Assembly: GCA_034003325.1 (NCBI GenBank)
Contig: JAVEYW010000002.1
Coordinates: 62,001-126,000 of the forward strand
Direction of reading: 5' to 3'
DNA from: Desulfobacterales bacterium
GTDB lineage: Bacteria > Desulfobacterota > Desulfobacteria > Desulfobacterales > JAFDDL01
Length of the DNA stretch: 64,000 nt
The notes under the pieces were generated by a model that ran no database searches, was not told the origin of the DNA, and saw only the letters and a program-made list of their open reading frames with translations. Positions 1 to 7,541 of this stretch are shown here, piece by piece (the first letter of the stretch is position 1; each line of letters opens with the position of its first letter). Both the position numbers and the translations under genes were made by a program.

Positions 1-511
1 CAATGGCGGCCCATATGTTCGCCCAACCGGTGTCTCCCTCGGGCTGGCATAATTCCTGCGCGGCATTTAAGTGAATGGCCAAGGCATCGGCCTCAACTGT
101 TTCCATGGCCCGCTTGAGTTGATCGGCACCAAATTCCTTGAGCTGTGACGCGCCGATGTTTCCTGCTAAAAAGATGGTGGGCGCCGTATGGCGAATGCGA
201 TAGGTATCCGTTAAGGCCGCATTCAGCATCATGACTCTTTGAGACCCGAGCCCCATGCCGATGCCGCATTGCTCGGCCGCACCCGACAAATTCTCATTGA
301 TGCGACGGGCTTCTGCAACACCACCGGTCATGGCCTCGATGAATACCGGTGCGGCGAAATTTTTACCTAATACCGTACAGGACAAATCGATCTCGGACAG
401 ATTCACTTCTGGAAGCGCCTCATGAATCAGTTCGTATTTTTCAAATCCATTTGTTTTTTTAAAGGATACATCTTCTTCCAGGCATATTCGAATATGCTCG
501 CTTTTCCGCAT
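1..511 (-). CDS. fni: Type 2 isopentenyl-diphosphate delta-isomerase (partial, N-terminal part)
   Basis: This FMN-dependent enzyme interconverts IPP and DMAPP in the cytoplasm. The open frame starts at the ATG at 511 and runs off the left edge, so about 170 N-terminal residues are visible. It begins MRKSEHI and carries the family hallmarks: an AAPVFIEAMTGG segment at about residues 45-57, GIGMGLGSQR at about 80-90, and a LAGNIGASQ stretch that matches the FMN-binding TIM-barrel strands of IDI-2. A good ribosome binding site (AAGGAGATA) precedes the start. It follows ubiX on the same strand after 86 nt. Since UbiX consumes a dimethylallyl donor, the linkage makes biochemical sense. The family call rests on recognised motifs; the catalytic C-terminal half lies outside the window. 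Confidence 0.85.
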   Translation of the reverse strand, partial: MRKSEHIRICLEEDVSFKKTNGFEKYELIHEALPEVNLSEIDLSCTVLGKNFAAPVFIEAMTGGVAEARRINENLSGAAEQCGIGMGLGSQRVMMLNAALTDTYRIRHTAPTIFLAGNIGASQLKEFGADQLKRAMETVEADALAIHLNAAQELCQPEGDTGWANIWAAI

Positions 512-597
512 AAACACGGTTATCTCCTTAAGGGGTGCCCGATCAGGGTCGAGCCGGTTTTTTAAAAAACGGCCATGCGATTTAGAGTCCGTATCCG

Positions 598-1167
598 TCA
601 CGGTGCTCCATCGCCCCAACGCGCGAACAACTCATGAGGTATCCCCATGTAATCAAATACTTTTCCGATGGTATGATCGATGATATGCTGAATGGTTTTC
701 GGCTTGTGGTAAAAGGAGGGGACCGGCGGCAAAATGAGCGCGCCCATGTCCGCTGCCATGGTCATCAGCCGCAAATGCCCTTTATGCAACGGGGTTTCCC
801 TGACGAGCAGGACGAGCTTTCGTTTTTCTTTCAGCGTGACATCCGCCGCCCGTACCAACAGATTGGTTGCATAGGAATTGGCGATGCCGGAAAGCGATTT
901 GATGGTACAAGGCGCAACGATCATGCCATCGGTCAGAAACGAGCCACTGGAAACAGCCGCGGCCAAATCGTTATCATCGTAGGCACGGGTTGCCATGGCG
1001 GCCACCGCTTCCGGGGTATAATCGGTCTCAATGCGAATCGTGTCCCTGCCGGCGGTTGAGACAATCAAATGGGTCTCAATATCCGTATTCTGAAGAAGCT
1101 CAAGGATGCGAACGCCATAAATGGCGCCGCTGGCTCCCGATAGTCCGATAACGATTCGTTTGGGCAT
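598..1167 (-). CDS. ubiX: Flavin prenyltransferase UbiX
   Basis: UbiX transfers a dimethylallyl group from dimethylallyl phosphate to FMN, giving prenylated FMN, the cofactor of UbiD-type decarboxylases. The 189-aa length is normal. The N-terminus RIVIGLSGASGAIYGVRILE is the typical FMN-binding Rossmann start, and SSGSFLTDGMIVAPCTIKSL, NLLVRAADVTLKEKRKLVLL and RETPLHKGHL at mid-protein are family signatures. The start is the ATG at 1167 with a weak GAAAGG upstream. It lies between the LpdD-like gene (49 nt) and IPP isomerase (86 nt), all on the minus strand and likely co-transcribed. No ubiD decarboxylase is visible in the window, so the client enzyme is unknown. A Pad1-type paralog cannot be separated from UbiX by sequence alone. 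Confidence 0.93.
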   Translation of the reverse strand: MPKRIVIGLSGASGAIYGVRILELLQNTDIETHLIVSTAGRDTIRIETDYTPEAVAAMATRAYDDNDLAAAVSSGSFLTDGMIVAPCTIKSLSGIANSYATNLLVRAADVTLKEKRKLVLLVRETPLHKGHLRLMTMAADMGALILPPVPSFYHKPKTIQHIIDHTIGKVFDYMGIPHELFARWGDGAP

Positions 1168-1216
1168 TAGGCGAAGCCTTTCACCGTTGGTTATGGCGCA
1201 AAAGAAAAGATTACGG

Positions 1217-1594
1217 TTATTCGAATGAAACCCGCTGAATAATTAACGCCGTAAGTTGCCGGCTGTTGGCGTTGACGGTTCGAATGCCTTCCGCGTCGAG
1301 GTTATTCCAGTGAATTCCTGCGGTAACCACAGTCCGGGTGTTCAGCTTCGCGGCTAAGGTGGTGGCGGTTGCCTTGGCCAACTCATCTTCCTTATGCCCC
1401 GGAAAACAGAAGACCGAGGCCGTTGCGCTCATGCGTGTCGAATCCTTGAGGCTGGGCCGAGGCTGAGCAACAGCCACTGCCCCGATATGGGGTTGTTGCC
1501 CCCCCCAGACAGCCACCAAAACATCCGCACCGATCATTCGCACCGCAGCATGAAGATCGTAAGCGCCCGTCTCTGTCTTAACAATGAAGTCCAT
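1217..1594 (-). CDS. LpdD-like putative prenyl-FMN chaperone
   Basis: A small soluble protein of about 125 aa resembling the LpdD-like family named after gallate decarboxylase subunit D, which accompanies UbiX/UbiD systems. The recognised signatures are GADVLVAVWGGQQPHIGAVA near residues 22-41, PRPSLKDS, SATASVFCFPGHKEDELA and VVTAGIHWNN. I chose the ATG at 1594 (MDFIVKTE) because AAGGAATC lies at the right distance before it. An upstream in-frame ATG at 1615 has no ribosome binding site. It heads the minus-strand group that continues into ubiX and IPP isomerase. The family assignment is from memory of conserved motifs; the chaperone role is inferred from family and context. Confidence 0.65.
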   Translation of the reverse strand: MDFIVKTETGAYDLHAAVRMIGADVLVAVWGGQQPHIGAVAVAQPRPSLKDSTRMSATASVFCFPGHKEDELAKATATTLAAKLNTRTVVTAGIHWNNLDAEGIRTVNANSRQLTALIIQRVSFE

Positions 1595-1710
1595 CTGATT
1601 CCTTGCCCGATACATTTAAAACCGGCGAAAGAGGACAACCGGCTTAATTCTATACCAGTAAAATGAAAGCCACGGCAATGGAAAATCGATGCGCACCCGT
1701 GTTGAGGGAG

Positions 1711-1739
1711 TTGTCGCGTCAATGAAAATCCGCTATAAA
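1711..1739 (+). promoter_or_regulatory. Candidate sigma-70 promoter of the phosphatase gene
   Basis: TTGTCG and TATAAA are separated by exactly 17 nt, ending about 46 nt before the phosphatase start at 1786. AAGGAAA then serves as the ribosome binding site. This is pattern matching only. Confidence 0.4.
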
Positions 1740-1785
1740 AAAAGCATGTTCAGAAGCCACTTTTTCAAAATAAGGAAATCAACAA

Positions 1786-2328
1786 ATGCGCCCCCTTCCT
1801 TTCAACCGTTGCTATTGGGTTGTGCCCGGCTTATTGATGGCCGGATGCTATCCGGGGTCTAAAAACGAGGCCGTCGCTCGAAGCCGCCTTAACAATCTGC
1901 TGAATCACGGCATTCGTCATGTCGTTAATTTAATGGAACCGGATGAACAAGATCACGCCGGCCAGCCGTTTGCACCGTATGAATCGCTATTTTCATCCCT
2001 TGCCGAATCCGAAGGGGTGGAAGTGACGTTCAGCCGCATGCCGATCAAAGACTTGAGCGCCCCCGGTGCGGATCAAATGGTGGCGATCCTTGATACCATT
2101 GATCAACATGTCGATACCGGCAAACCGGTTTATGTTCACTGCTTTGGCGGAAGAGGCCGGACTGGAACCGTGATCGGCTGCTATTTGGCGAGGCATGGCC
2201 ATGCAGTGGGAAAACGCGTTCTTTGGACCATTCAGAAACTGAGAAAAAACGTATTTGATTTCAACCTGGCATCCCCGGAAACACTTCGGCAGATCGAACT
2301 GGTTGTTTCCTGGGGAAAAAATGCGTGA
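1786..2328 (+). CDS. Dual-specificity/tyrosine phosphatase-like protein
   Basis: A predicted 180-aa cysteine-dependent phosphatase. The signature HCFGGRGRTGT contains the CX5R loop (Cys119 to Arg125), preceded by a KPVYVHC strand. A candidate general-acid Asp is in the PIKDLSAP loop at about residue 83. The N-terminus has the Wx-PG-L-AG-YPG motif common in small bacterial and viral dual-specificity phosphatases. The substrate (protein, lipid or nucleotide phosphate) cannot be read from sequence. There is no signal peptide: the early hydrophobic stretch is part of the domain. It is monocistronic and converges on the Nudix gene with 15 nt between the two stops. A good AAGGAAA site supports the ATG at 1786. 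Confidence 0.85.
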   Translation: MRPLPFNRCYWVVPGLLMAGCYPGSKNEAVARSRLNNLLNHGIRHVVNLMEPDEQDHAGQPFAPYESLFSSLAESEGVEVTFSRMPIKDLSAPGADQMVAILDTIDQHVDTGKPVYVHCFGGRGRTGTVIGCYLARHGHAVGKRVLWTIQKLRKNVFDFNLASPETLRQIELVVSWGKNA

Positions 2329-2343
2329 CGGTTCACCGGATGC

Positions 2344-3240
2344 CTATACGCCGACCGGACGCCACACCCCCTGATGCTGCCAGACGCGGGAAAAATCCGC
2401 ACCCACCGGCAACAGCTTGTCGCCAAGACGGCTCGGATCGATCTCAATGTGTTCCGCCTCAAACTCGGGATCCCACGGCTCGATCGTTATGCCGCCTTCC
2501 GCCAACGGAATAAACCGGGGCTGAATCGGCATGCCCCAGGGCCGGTTTGCGATTTCTCTTAAAAGGGTCTCATGGCTGTTAAATTTGGTAAGAGCTTGCA
2601 AGGTGACCATGGTGGGAGGTCTCAAGAGAATACGGCCTGATAGGTTCGCTTCAAGCCCTTCTATCGGGGTGACCCATATGCCGTGAGTGGTTTCCAGCGC
2701 ATCCGGCAGGCAAGTCTGATCCGGCGGCATGTCGGCCACAAAAAAGCGGGTGTCATAGCGGCGCTTGATTTCAAGCGGCGTGACCCAATGGGCCCACCGG
2801 TTTAACCGGCCCAGCTCCAGACACCAGGCGTTTTCCGATATGAGGGCATGAAACCATCCCGGCCGAAAATCACCCGCTTCCCGCCGCCGGTTGGCTTGCG
2901 CCAGGCTCTCCGAGGTCGATCCGTTTGAGTGCGCCAGCAACACGCCGGCTTCCTCAAAGGTCTCACGAATGGCGGCCACCCCATAGGCCAGTGCCTCCCG
3001 AGAGTCCAGCCCGCCGCCCAAGTGCTGCGAAATGGTTTCCACATTCATATCCGCATGCGGCAGCCACTTTTCAGCTTCACCATCGATGGCATCCACCATA
3101 CCGCCCGGAAAAACGTAATTGCCCGCCATCAATCTGCTTCTGGCGCTTCTTTTCAGAAGGTAAACTTCGAAGCCGACCGCAGCCGGCCGGGTAAGAATGA
3201 TCGTAGCGGAAGGCGTTGCGGCCGGGAATGACTTGGTCAT
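2344..3240 (-). CDS. Nudix hydrolase, NUDT19/NUDT7-like
   Basis: A 298-aa Nudix hydrolase that would cleave a nucleoside diphosphate linked to another moiety. The segment GFEVYLLKRSARSRLMAGNYVFPGGMVD (given by its key residues: LKR, FPGG) opens the fold. The Nudix box follows as GVAAIRETFEEAGVLL at about residues 85-100, with the REx2EE metal-binding glutamates intact. The length and the FPGG-V-D-D pattern recall the NUDT19/NUDT7 group, whose eukaryotic members act on acyl-CoA; that substrate is a family inference only. I chose the ATG at 3240 (MTKSF) because GGAGGAGA precedes it. An ATG nine codons upstream lacks a ribosome binding site. It lies downstream of a terminator-like hairpin at 3305-3347, so it probably has its own promoter. 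Confidence 0.85.
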   Translation of the reverse strand: MTKSFPAATPSATIILTRPAAVGFEVYLLKRSARSRLMAGNYVFPGGMVDAIDGEAEKWLPHADMNVETISQHLGGGLDSREALAYGVAAIRETFEEAGVLLAHSNGSTSESLAQANRRREAGDFRPGWFHALISENAWCLELGRLNRWAHWVTPLEIKRRYDTRFFVADMPPDQTCLPDALETTHGIWVTPIEGLEANLSGRILLRPPTMVTLQALTKFNSHETLLREIANRPWGMPIQPRFIPLAEGGITIEPWDPEFEAEHIEIDPSRLGDKLLPVGADFSRVWQHQGVWRPVGV

Positions 3241-3304
3241 GAAAAATCTCCTCCGAATCGTATTCAATAATAAGCAGATAGCTATGCGAAGAAAATGTCA
3301 AGGA

Positions 3305-3347
3305 CAAAAAAATAGACCTTGATCTGATAACCCAGATCTGCTCAAGG
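3305..3347 (-). terminator. Candidate rho-independent terminator after the 536-aa gene
   Basis: Read on the minus strand, CCTTGA pairs with TCAAGG, with an inner GATCTG/CAGATC pairing option, and the hairpin is followed by seven consecutive T residues (A run on the plus strand at 3306-3312). It lies 100 nt beyond the stop of the gene ending at 3447 and before the Nudix start. Confidence 0.6.
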
Positions 3348-3446
3348 CCGTGGTTTAAACGTGCATGCGATTGCCTGGATGTTGCCGTGGCGTGCTATTT
3401 TTCTGTCGTCCATCCTATGTCTTTTCACACCGGCTGCCTTGCCCGG

Positions 3447-5057
3447 TCAAGTTGCAGCGCGACAGGCAACGGCAAAATCTTCCGGATAATGTCCGTTGAT
3501 CCAGCGCAGTTGCGCTTCGCTGAAAGCGCCCGGGGATTCCGGCAGGCGCGGCAGGAACACATATAAGAGCCGCTGGTCCGAATCAGCGGCGTCAAATCGT
3601 TTGGCGTACTCGAAGATGGTAATCATTTGCGCGCCTAAGGCCGATAGCGCTTTGACGGCAGTCAGCATCGCGTGATCCAGGGATGCGCGCGTTTGCGTGG
3701 CCGTTTCCAGAATGTTGCCCACGGGTGCGAGCGTCATTAAATTCAGCTCCCATTGGGAGGTTTGCGCTTTGGGCACAAATAGCATGCAATGGGCATCCTC
3801 GTAAACGATCAGGCTGCGCTCCCCGGAAGGATTGGCATCCATTCGCGTGTTGTTGCGAATCGCCCGAATATAGGTGTCGAAAAAGGGTTTGCCGGTTTGG
3901 TGGTAATAGTCCTGACAGAAGGCCTGAATCTGATCGCCGCAGGCATAGGAAAAAAGAGCGGCTTCCTCATTTTCTGTTGACAGCGCCCGGCGCATGCGGC
4001 CTGGCAGCAACGCAAATTGCTGGTGAATCTGCTGGTGCGAAGCGTGCAGCCGGTAGCGGCTCGGCGCGTAATCGAACCCGAAATTCCAGCCCCACAAGGT
4101 GCCGGTAAAGGGAAGTTCTTCCGAATCGGGCACGATCATTTTATCCGCTATTTTTTGCCGAAGCGTCTCCAGTTCCACGGGTGTGAGGGCGCGGCGCGTG
4201 GCCGGGATGTCAATCCCCAGTCCTTTCGCCATGCGGCTATAGGTGCGCTGGTAATAAAGCTGGCGCATGCCGGTCATATCGGAAAGACTCAGATCCTCGA
4301 TGCGGTATCGAATGCAGTCCTGGGCCATATTCGCGGCAAAATGACCCCACGGAATATAGCTGTTGGCCCGAAGGTATTCCCAGACATGGCTTTGCCCGTC
4401 GGGGGACCGGCTTTCACCCACGATCTCACTGCCGCCCTGAGCGCCGGGCCGCAATACCATGGCCTCCTTATACGCGGTCGGCAAATAGAAATTATTGGCC
4501 AGCACTTCAAAAAGCGTTTGGTCATAAATTACGGGGCGCATGACGTTGCCGGTGGATTCATATCGCAGTCCCATCGGTTGGTGCGTTTCGGAATCCAGAA
4601 TAACGTCGCAACACAGTGCCGCCAATTGCTTAAGATCTTCAGGGTCCGTGCTCGTTGCGGCAAGGGCCAGCTGAAGGGGGTACGGCAGGACCTTAAAATG
4701 AACCGCTATCTCCTTTTCTTTCAATCCGTCTTTCAGCGATTGGGAAAAGGAGATGTGCGGCGGTTTCGGCAAACCGATGGAGTACGGTGCGCGGGCCTTT
4801 TGGTCCGCCCATTTTTTCAGAATATAGGTGGTGCCTCGGAATGGAAAAGCATTGGGAACCTCGTAGACGTGTTCGGCGTTCGCCACCGGAACAGCGCCGG
4901 CCGGAAAATTGGCCGTGTTGTTTAAAACCCGGCCATTGGATGTCTTCCCCAGCGCCATGACGGCATCGGTCTTACGAAAATTTTCAACGACATATTCAGG
5001 TTGATGGACGCCGTAAAAAAACTCGCCAGTCGGCGCCACACAGGATTGCAACCGCAT
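3447..5057 (-). CDS. Conserved protein of unknown function, 536 aa
   Basis: I do not recognise this protein. It has no signal peptide or transmembrane segment and looks like a cytoplasmic globular enzyme or binding protein. The C-terminal third contains IVYEDAHCMLFVPKAQTSQW at about residues 415-435 followed by WELNLM; this faintly recalls the nucleotide-binding HIT/GalT-like folds but lacks a clear HxHxH, so I do not assign it. The start is the ATG at 5057 with AAGGAG at good spacing. It begins 27 nt after the stop of the FadH-like oxidoreductase on the same strand, so the two are probably one operon and may act in one pathway. A terminator-like hairpin follows. Confidence 0.8.
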   Translation of the reverse strand: MRLQSCVAPTGEFFYGVHQPEYVVENFRKTDAVMALGKTSNGRVLNNTANFPAGAVPVANAEHVYEVPNAFPFRGTTYILKKWADQKARAPYSIGLPKPPHISFSQSLKDGLKEKEIAVHFKVLPYPLQLALAATSTDPEDLKQLAALCCDVILDSETHQPMGLRYESTGNVMRPVIYDQTLFEVLANNFYLPTAYKEAMVLRPGAQGGSEIVGESRSPDGQSHVWEYLRANSYIPWGHFAANMAQDCIRYRIEDLSLSDMTGMRQLYYQRTYSRMAKGLGIDIPATRRALTPVELETLRQKIADKMIVPDSEELPFTGTLWGWNFGFDYAPSRYRLHASHQQIHQQFALLPGRMRRALSTENEEAALFSYACGDQIQAFCQDYYHQTGKPFFDTYIRAIRNNTRMDANPSGERSLIVYEDAHCMLFVPKAQTSQWELNLMTLAPVGNILETATQTRASLDHAMLTAVKALSALGAQMITIFEYAKRFDAADSDQRLLYVFLPRLPESPGAFSEAQLRWINGHYPEDFAVACRAAT

Positions 5058-5084
5058 GAAATTTAACTCCTTATGGATTTGCCA

Positions 5085-7016
5085 TCATAGGCTGCGGCCA
5101 AGCGCTTCCGCCTCGCTGATGGCGTGCATCAGAATCCGCGGGGATTTGGCGTCTCCGATCACGTGCACCGGCATACCCATCCCCTTAAACCGTTCCAGGG
5201 GTTTTCGAATGGCGCTCATTTTTTCCGCAATCACCACCGTATCAAAGCCATTCAACTGAATATCCTCTCCGGCTGACCGGAACCGCACCCCGTCAGCCAG
5301 AAAGGCCGTAATGCTTGCCTGCTTGAACAGCTTTACCGCATTTTGTTTCAGCCGATTGCGAAGATAGTATCGGTCATTTGCGGAAAGCTCTTCGGCAAAA
5401 TGCCGCTTTCGATTCAGCACCACGACCTCTTTTCCTTTTTCCGCCAGAAAATCAGCCGCCATGAGACCGGCTTGACCGCCGCCCAATACGATGATCCGGT
5501 CTCCAGCGCCTGCCCGGCCCTCAAGAATGTCGGTAACCAGATGCAGGGTCATTTGTGTCTGAAACAAGCCCTTGATCATCGGCATTTCGGGAAGCGCGCC
5601 CGTGGCGACAACCACTTCCTCGGGTTGCAGGGCCGAGATGCGTTCAGCAGATAAGGACACATTGAGGCAAATCTGAACGTTCAACCGCTCCAACTCTTTG
5701 ATAAAAAAGGTTACAATATCCATGATCTCGCCGCGACCGGGCGAAAAGGAGGCGATGCGTGCCTGACCGCCCAAGTGCCCCCGTTCTTCAAACAGCATCA
5801 CCTCATGGCCGCGAAGCGCCAGCATGCGCGCGGCAGCGAGACCGGCTGGTCCCGAACCCAGGACCAGAATTTTTTTGGCTCTCTTCACTGGCACGGTTTC
5901 CGTCAACCGGTATTCCCTGCCCACATCCGGGTTAACCACGCAGGCGCCGGGTTCCTGCTGAAACACCGAATGAATGCACCCCAGGCAACATCCGATGCAG
6001 GGTCGAATGCGGCCGAACTCTCCGGCCATTGATTTTGCGGGAAAATCCGGATCAGCCAGAAAGGACCTGCCCATCGCGACCATATCGGCCTTTCCTTCTT
6101 TGATAAGCCGGTTCGCCATTTCAGCGTGCTTGATCCGGCCCACCGCGATAACGGGAATCGACACCACTTTTTTGACCGCTTCGGCCAGATGCGCAAAACA
6201 CCCGTGCGGGGAATACATGGGCGGAATCGTCAGCTCACTGCCCCCGTAAACCCCTGCGGAGACATGAAGATAATCCGCGCCTTCTCTTTCCAGAATAACG
6301 GCCAGAGCCCGGGCGTCGTCCAGTGTCCATCCGTCCTGAATATAGTCCTCCCCGTTCATTCGAACCCCCACGGGCATTTTATCCCCGGCGGCCTGCTGAA
6401 CGGCTCGAAACACTTCCAATAAAAACCGAATGCGGTTTTCAAATGACCCGCCGTAAGCATCCGTTCGATGGTTGGCGTTGGGGGAAAGGAATTGACCGAT
6501 AAGATACCCGTGGGCCGCATGGATTTCCAGAAAATCAAAGCCGCCGGCCCGGCATCTTTTGGCCGAAGCTGCAAACGCCTGTACCAGCTCGTGAATTTCC
6601 GAAACGGCCAGCGCCCTGGGAATCCCCTTGGCCAAGGCCGGCGCGGGGATCGCAGACGGCGCCACCTTGTCCGCGTGCATGCATTGCCTGCCGCCGTGCA
6701 TCAATTGCACACCGAATCTGGCGCCAAGAGGCCGTACGGCCGACGTCATTTTTTGCAGGGCCGGAACACACCCGTCATCCCATAATCCCGGAAGATCCGG
6801 CGCTTCGATGCCGTCCGCCCGGACGGCGCCTCCCCCTACCAGCATCATGCCAACCCCGCCTCTGGCCCGAGCAACAAAATATTGCGTCAATTGCTCGGTG
6901 ACATAATTATGATCATCCACCCCGAAATTAATGCTCATAGCGGACATCAGCAACCGGTTTCGTGCCGTCATGGGTCCGATGGTAATCGGCGAAAAGAGAT
7001 GCTTCAAAATGGACAT
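5085..7016 (-). CDS. NADH:flavin oxidoreductase / 2,4-dienoyl-CoA reductase family (FadH-like)
   Basis: A 643-aa three-domain flavoenzyme. Residues 1-330 form an old-yellow-enzyme FMN TIM barrel ([35 protein letters not shown] with the active-site region, [23 protein letters not shown]). A 4Fe-4S cysteine set of the form CX2CX3CX11C follows within [14 protein letters not shown] at about residues 338-362. The C-terminal half has two dinucleotide-binding motifs, [17 protein letters not shown] and [17 protein letters not shown], for FAD and NAD(P)H. The architecture matches 2,4-dienoyl-CoA reductase and trimethylamine dehydrogenase relatives, so it reduces an activated C=C bond or a similar substrate; the substrate is unknown. 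The start is the ATG at 7016 with a weak GGGCAGG. It heads a two-gene operon with the unknown 536-aa protein. Confidence 0.88.
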   Translation of the reverse strand: MSILKHLFSPITIGPMTARNRLLMSAMSINFGVDDHNYVTEQLTQYFVARARGGVGMMLVGGGAVRADGIEAPDLPGLWDDGCVPALQKMTSAVRPLGARFGVQLMHGGRQCMHADKVAPSAIPAPALAKGIPRALAVSEIHELVQAFAASAKRCRAGGFDFLEIHAAHGYLIGQFLSPNANHRTDAYGGSFENRIRFLLEVFRAVQQAAGDKMPVGVRMNGEDYIQDGWTLDDARALAVILEREGADYLHVSAGVYGGSELTIPPMYSPHGCFAHLAEAVKKVVSIPVIAVGRIKHAEMANRLIKEGKADMVAMGRSFLADPDFPAKSMAGEFGRIRPCIGCCLGCIHSVFQQEPGACVVNPDVGREYRLTETVPVKRAKKILVLGSGPAGLAAARMLALRGHEVMLFEERGHLGGQARIASFSPGRGEIMDIVTFFIKELERLNVQICLNVSLSAERISALQPEEVVVATGALPEMPMIKGLFQTQMTLHLVTDILEGRAGAGDRIIVLGGGQAGLMAADFLAEKGKEVVVLNRKRHFAEELSANDRYYLRNRLKQNAVKLFKQASITAFLADGVRFRSAGEDIQLNGFDTVVIAEKMSAIRKPLERFKGMGMPVHVIGDAKSPRILMHAISEAEALGRSL

Positions 7017-7228
7017 AACCTGCCCGCCTTTTTGAAAAATGTGATAGGACTAAATCGTGTGGCCATAATGTGTCTCCGCGGGCCGGCAAAGGGAATCGAA
7101 TGCATGCCGGTTTTTGCAGGATACACGACACTACGAAAAACAAGATTTTTCTGTCAAGCGGTTTAAAAAAAGCCGGGATGACAAGAAAAGGGAATGGTCA
7201 TAAGGACAAGCTGTATTCATTCGTTAGG

Positions 7229-7247
7229 GTGGATACTTAATATCCAC
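7229..7247. repeat. Perfect inverted repeat, possible operator
   Basis: GTGGATA and TATCCAC form perfect 7-bp arms around CTTAA. A further TATCCAT copy lies near 7287. The symmetry and the AT-rich centre resemble a protein-binding operator more than an RNA hairpin. No regulator can be named. Confidence 0.4.
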
Positions 7248-7371
7248 GAAAAAGCCTCATCATCGGCATTTTTGGGTAATAAATATCCATCCGACACCAA
7301 GCGTCAACTGAAACAAAATCGATTCAACCGCATATCGATTCAGTCCAATTATAGGCCATGATCATGGTTTA

Positions 7372-7460
7372 GGCCACGCCAGGGTATTTTTTCCAGACCG
7401 GCAGGAACTCGCTGTCGCTCCAACAGCCTGCCGCTCTTCCAAAAATACCCTGGCGCGGCC
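7372..7460. repeat. REP-like nested palindrome
   Basis: The outer arms GGCCACGCCAGGGTATTTTT (7372-7391) and its near-perfect complement ending in CCCTGGCGCGGCC at about 7441-7460 enclose a second pair, GGCAGG (7400-7405) and CCTGCC (7427-7432). The centre reads AACTCGCTGTCGCTC. The nested, GC-rich, intergenic structure resembles dispersed REP/MITE-like palindromes. Only one copy occurs in this window, so the dispersed-repeat status is inferred. Confidence 0.55.
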
Positions 7461-7512
7461 TGCCTGCCGTGGGAAATTGGCCGAAACGAGGATCAAGGCC
7501 CCGGTTTTTTTA

Positions 7513-7528
7513 TGGCACGCAACTTGCT
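7513..7528 (+). promoter_or_regulatory. Sigma-54 (-24/-12) promoter, full consensus
   Basis: TGGCACGCAACTTGCT matches the sigma-54 consensus TGGCACG-N4-TTGCW at every fixed position, with GG at 7514-7515 and GC at 7526-7527. It predicts transcription from about 7539. It sits on top of the first possible start codon (7512) of the sensor kinase gene and upstream of a sigma-54 response regulator gene, which suggests autoregulation. The match is seen directly; function is inferred. Confidence 0.6.
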
Positions 7529-7541
7529 GACTATGAACGTA

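Larger units (their letters stand above)
7017..7511. other. 495-nt intergenic region with two dyads
   Basis: This is the divergent gap between the flavin oxidoreductase and the sensor kinase. It holds no supportable gene. It contains a perfect 7-bp dyad at 7229-7247 and a large palindromic element at 7372-7460, both listed separately, and it ends just before a sigma-54-type promoter that overlaps the kinase start. Confidence 0.7.

Noticed and set aside
553..573. AT-rich dyad between ubiX and the IPP isomerase gene (GTTTTTT/AAAAAAC with short GC ends)
   Set aside because: The GC part is only three bp with a bulge, so it is not a convincing terminator; it may simply be an AT-rich symmetric spot.
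4017..4925. Long open frame (about 300 codons) on the plus strand opposite the 536-aa gene
   Set aside because: It is the shadow of a well-supported minus-strand gene with good ribosome binding site. Its translation is low-quality (basic, no domain). The same applies to long antisense frames at 9714-10658 and 11579-12319.
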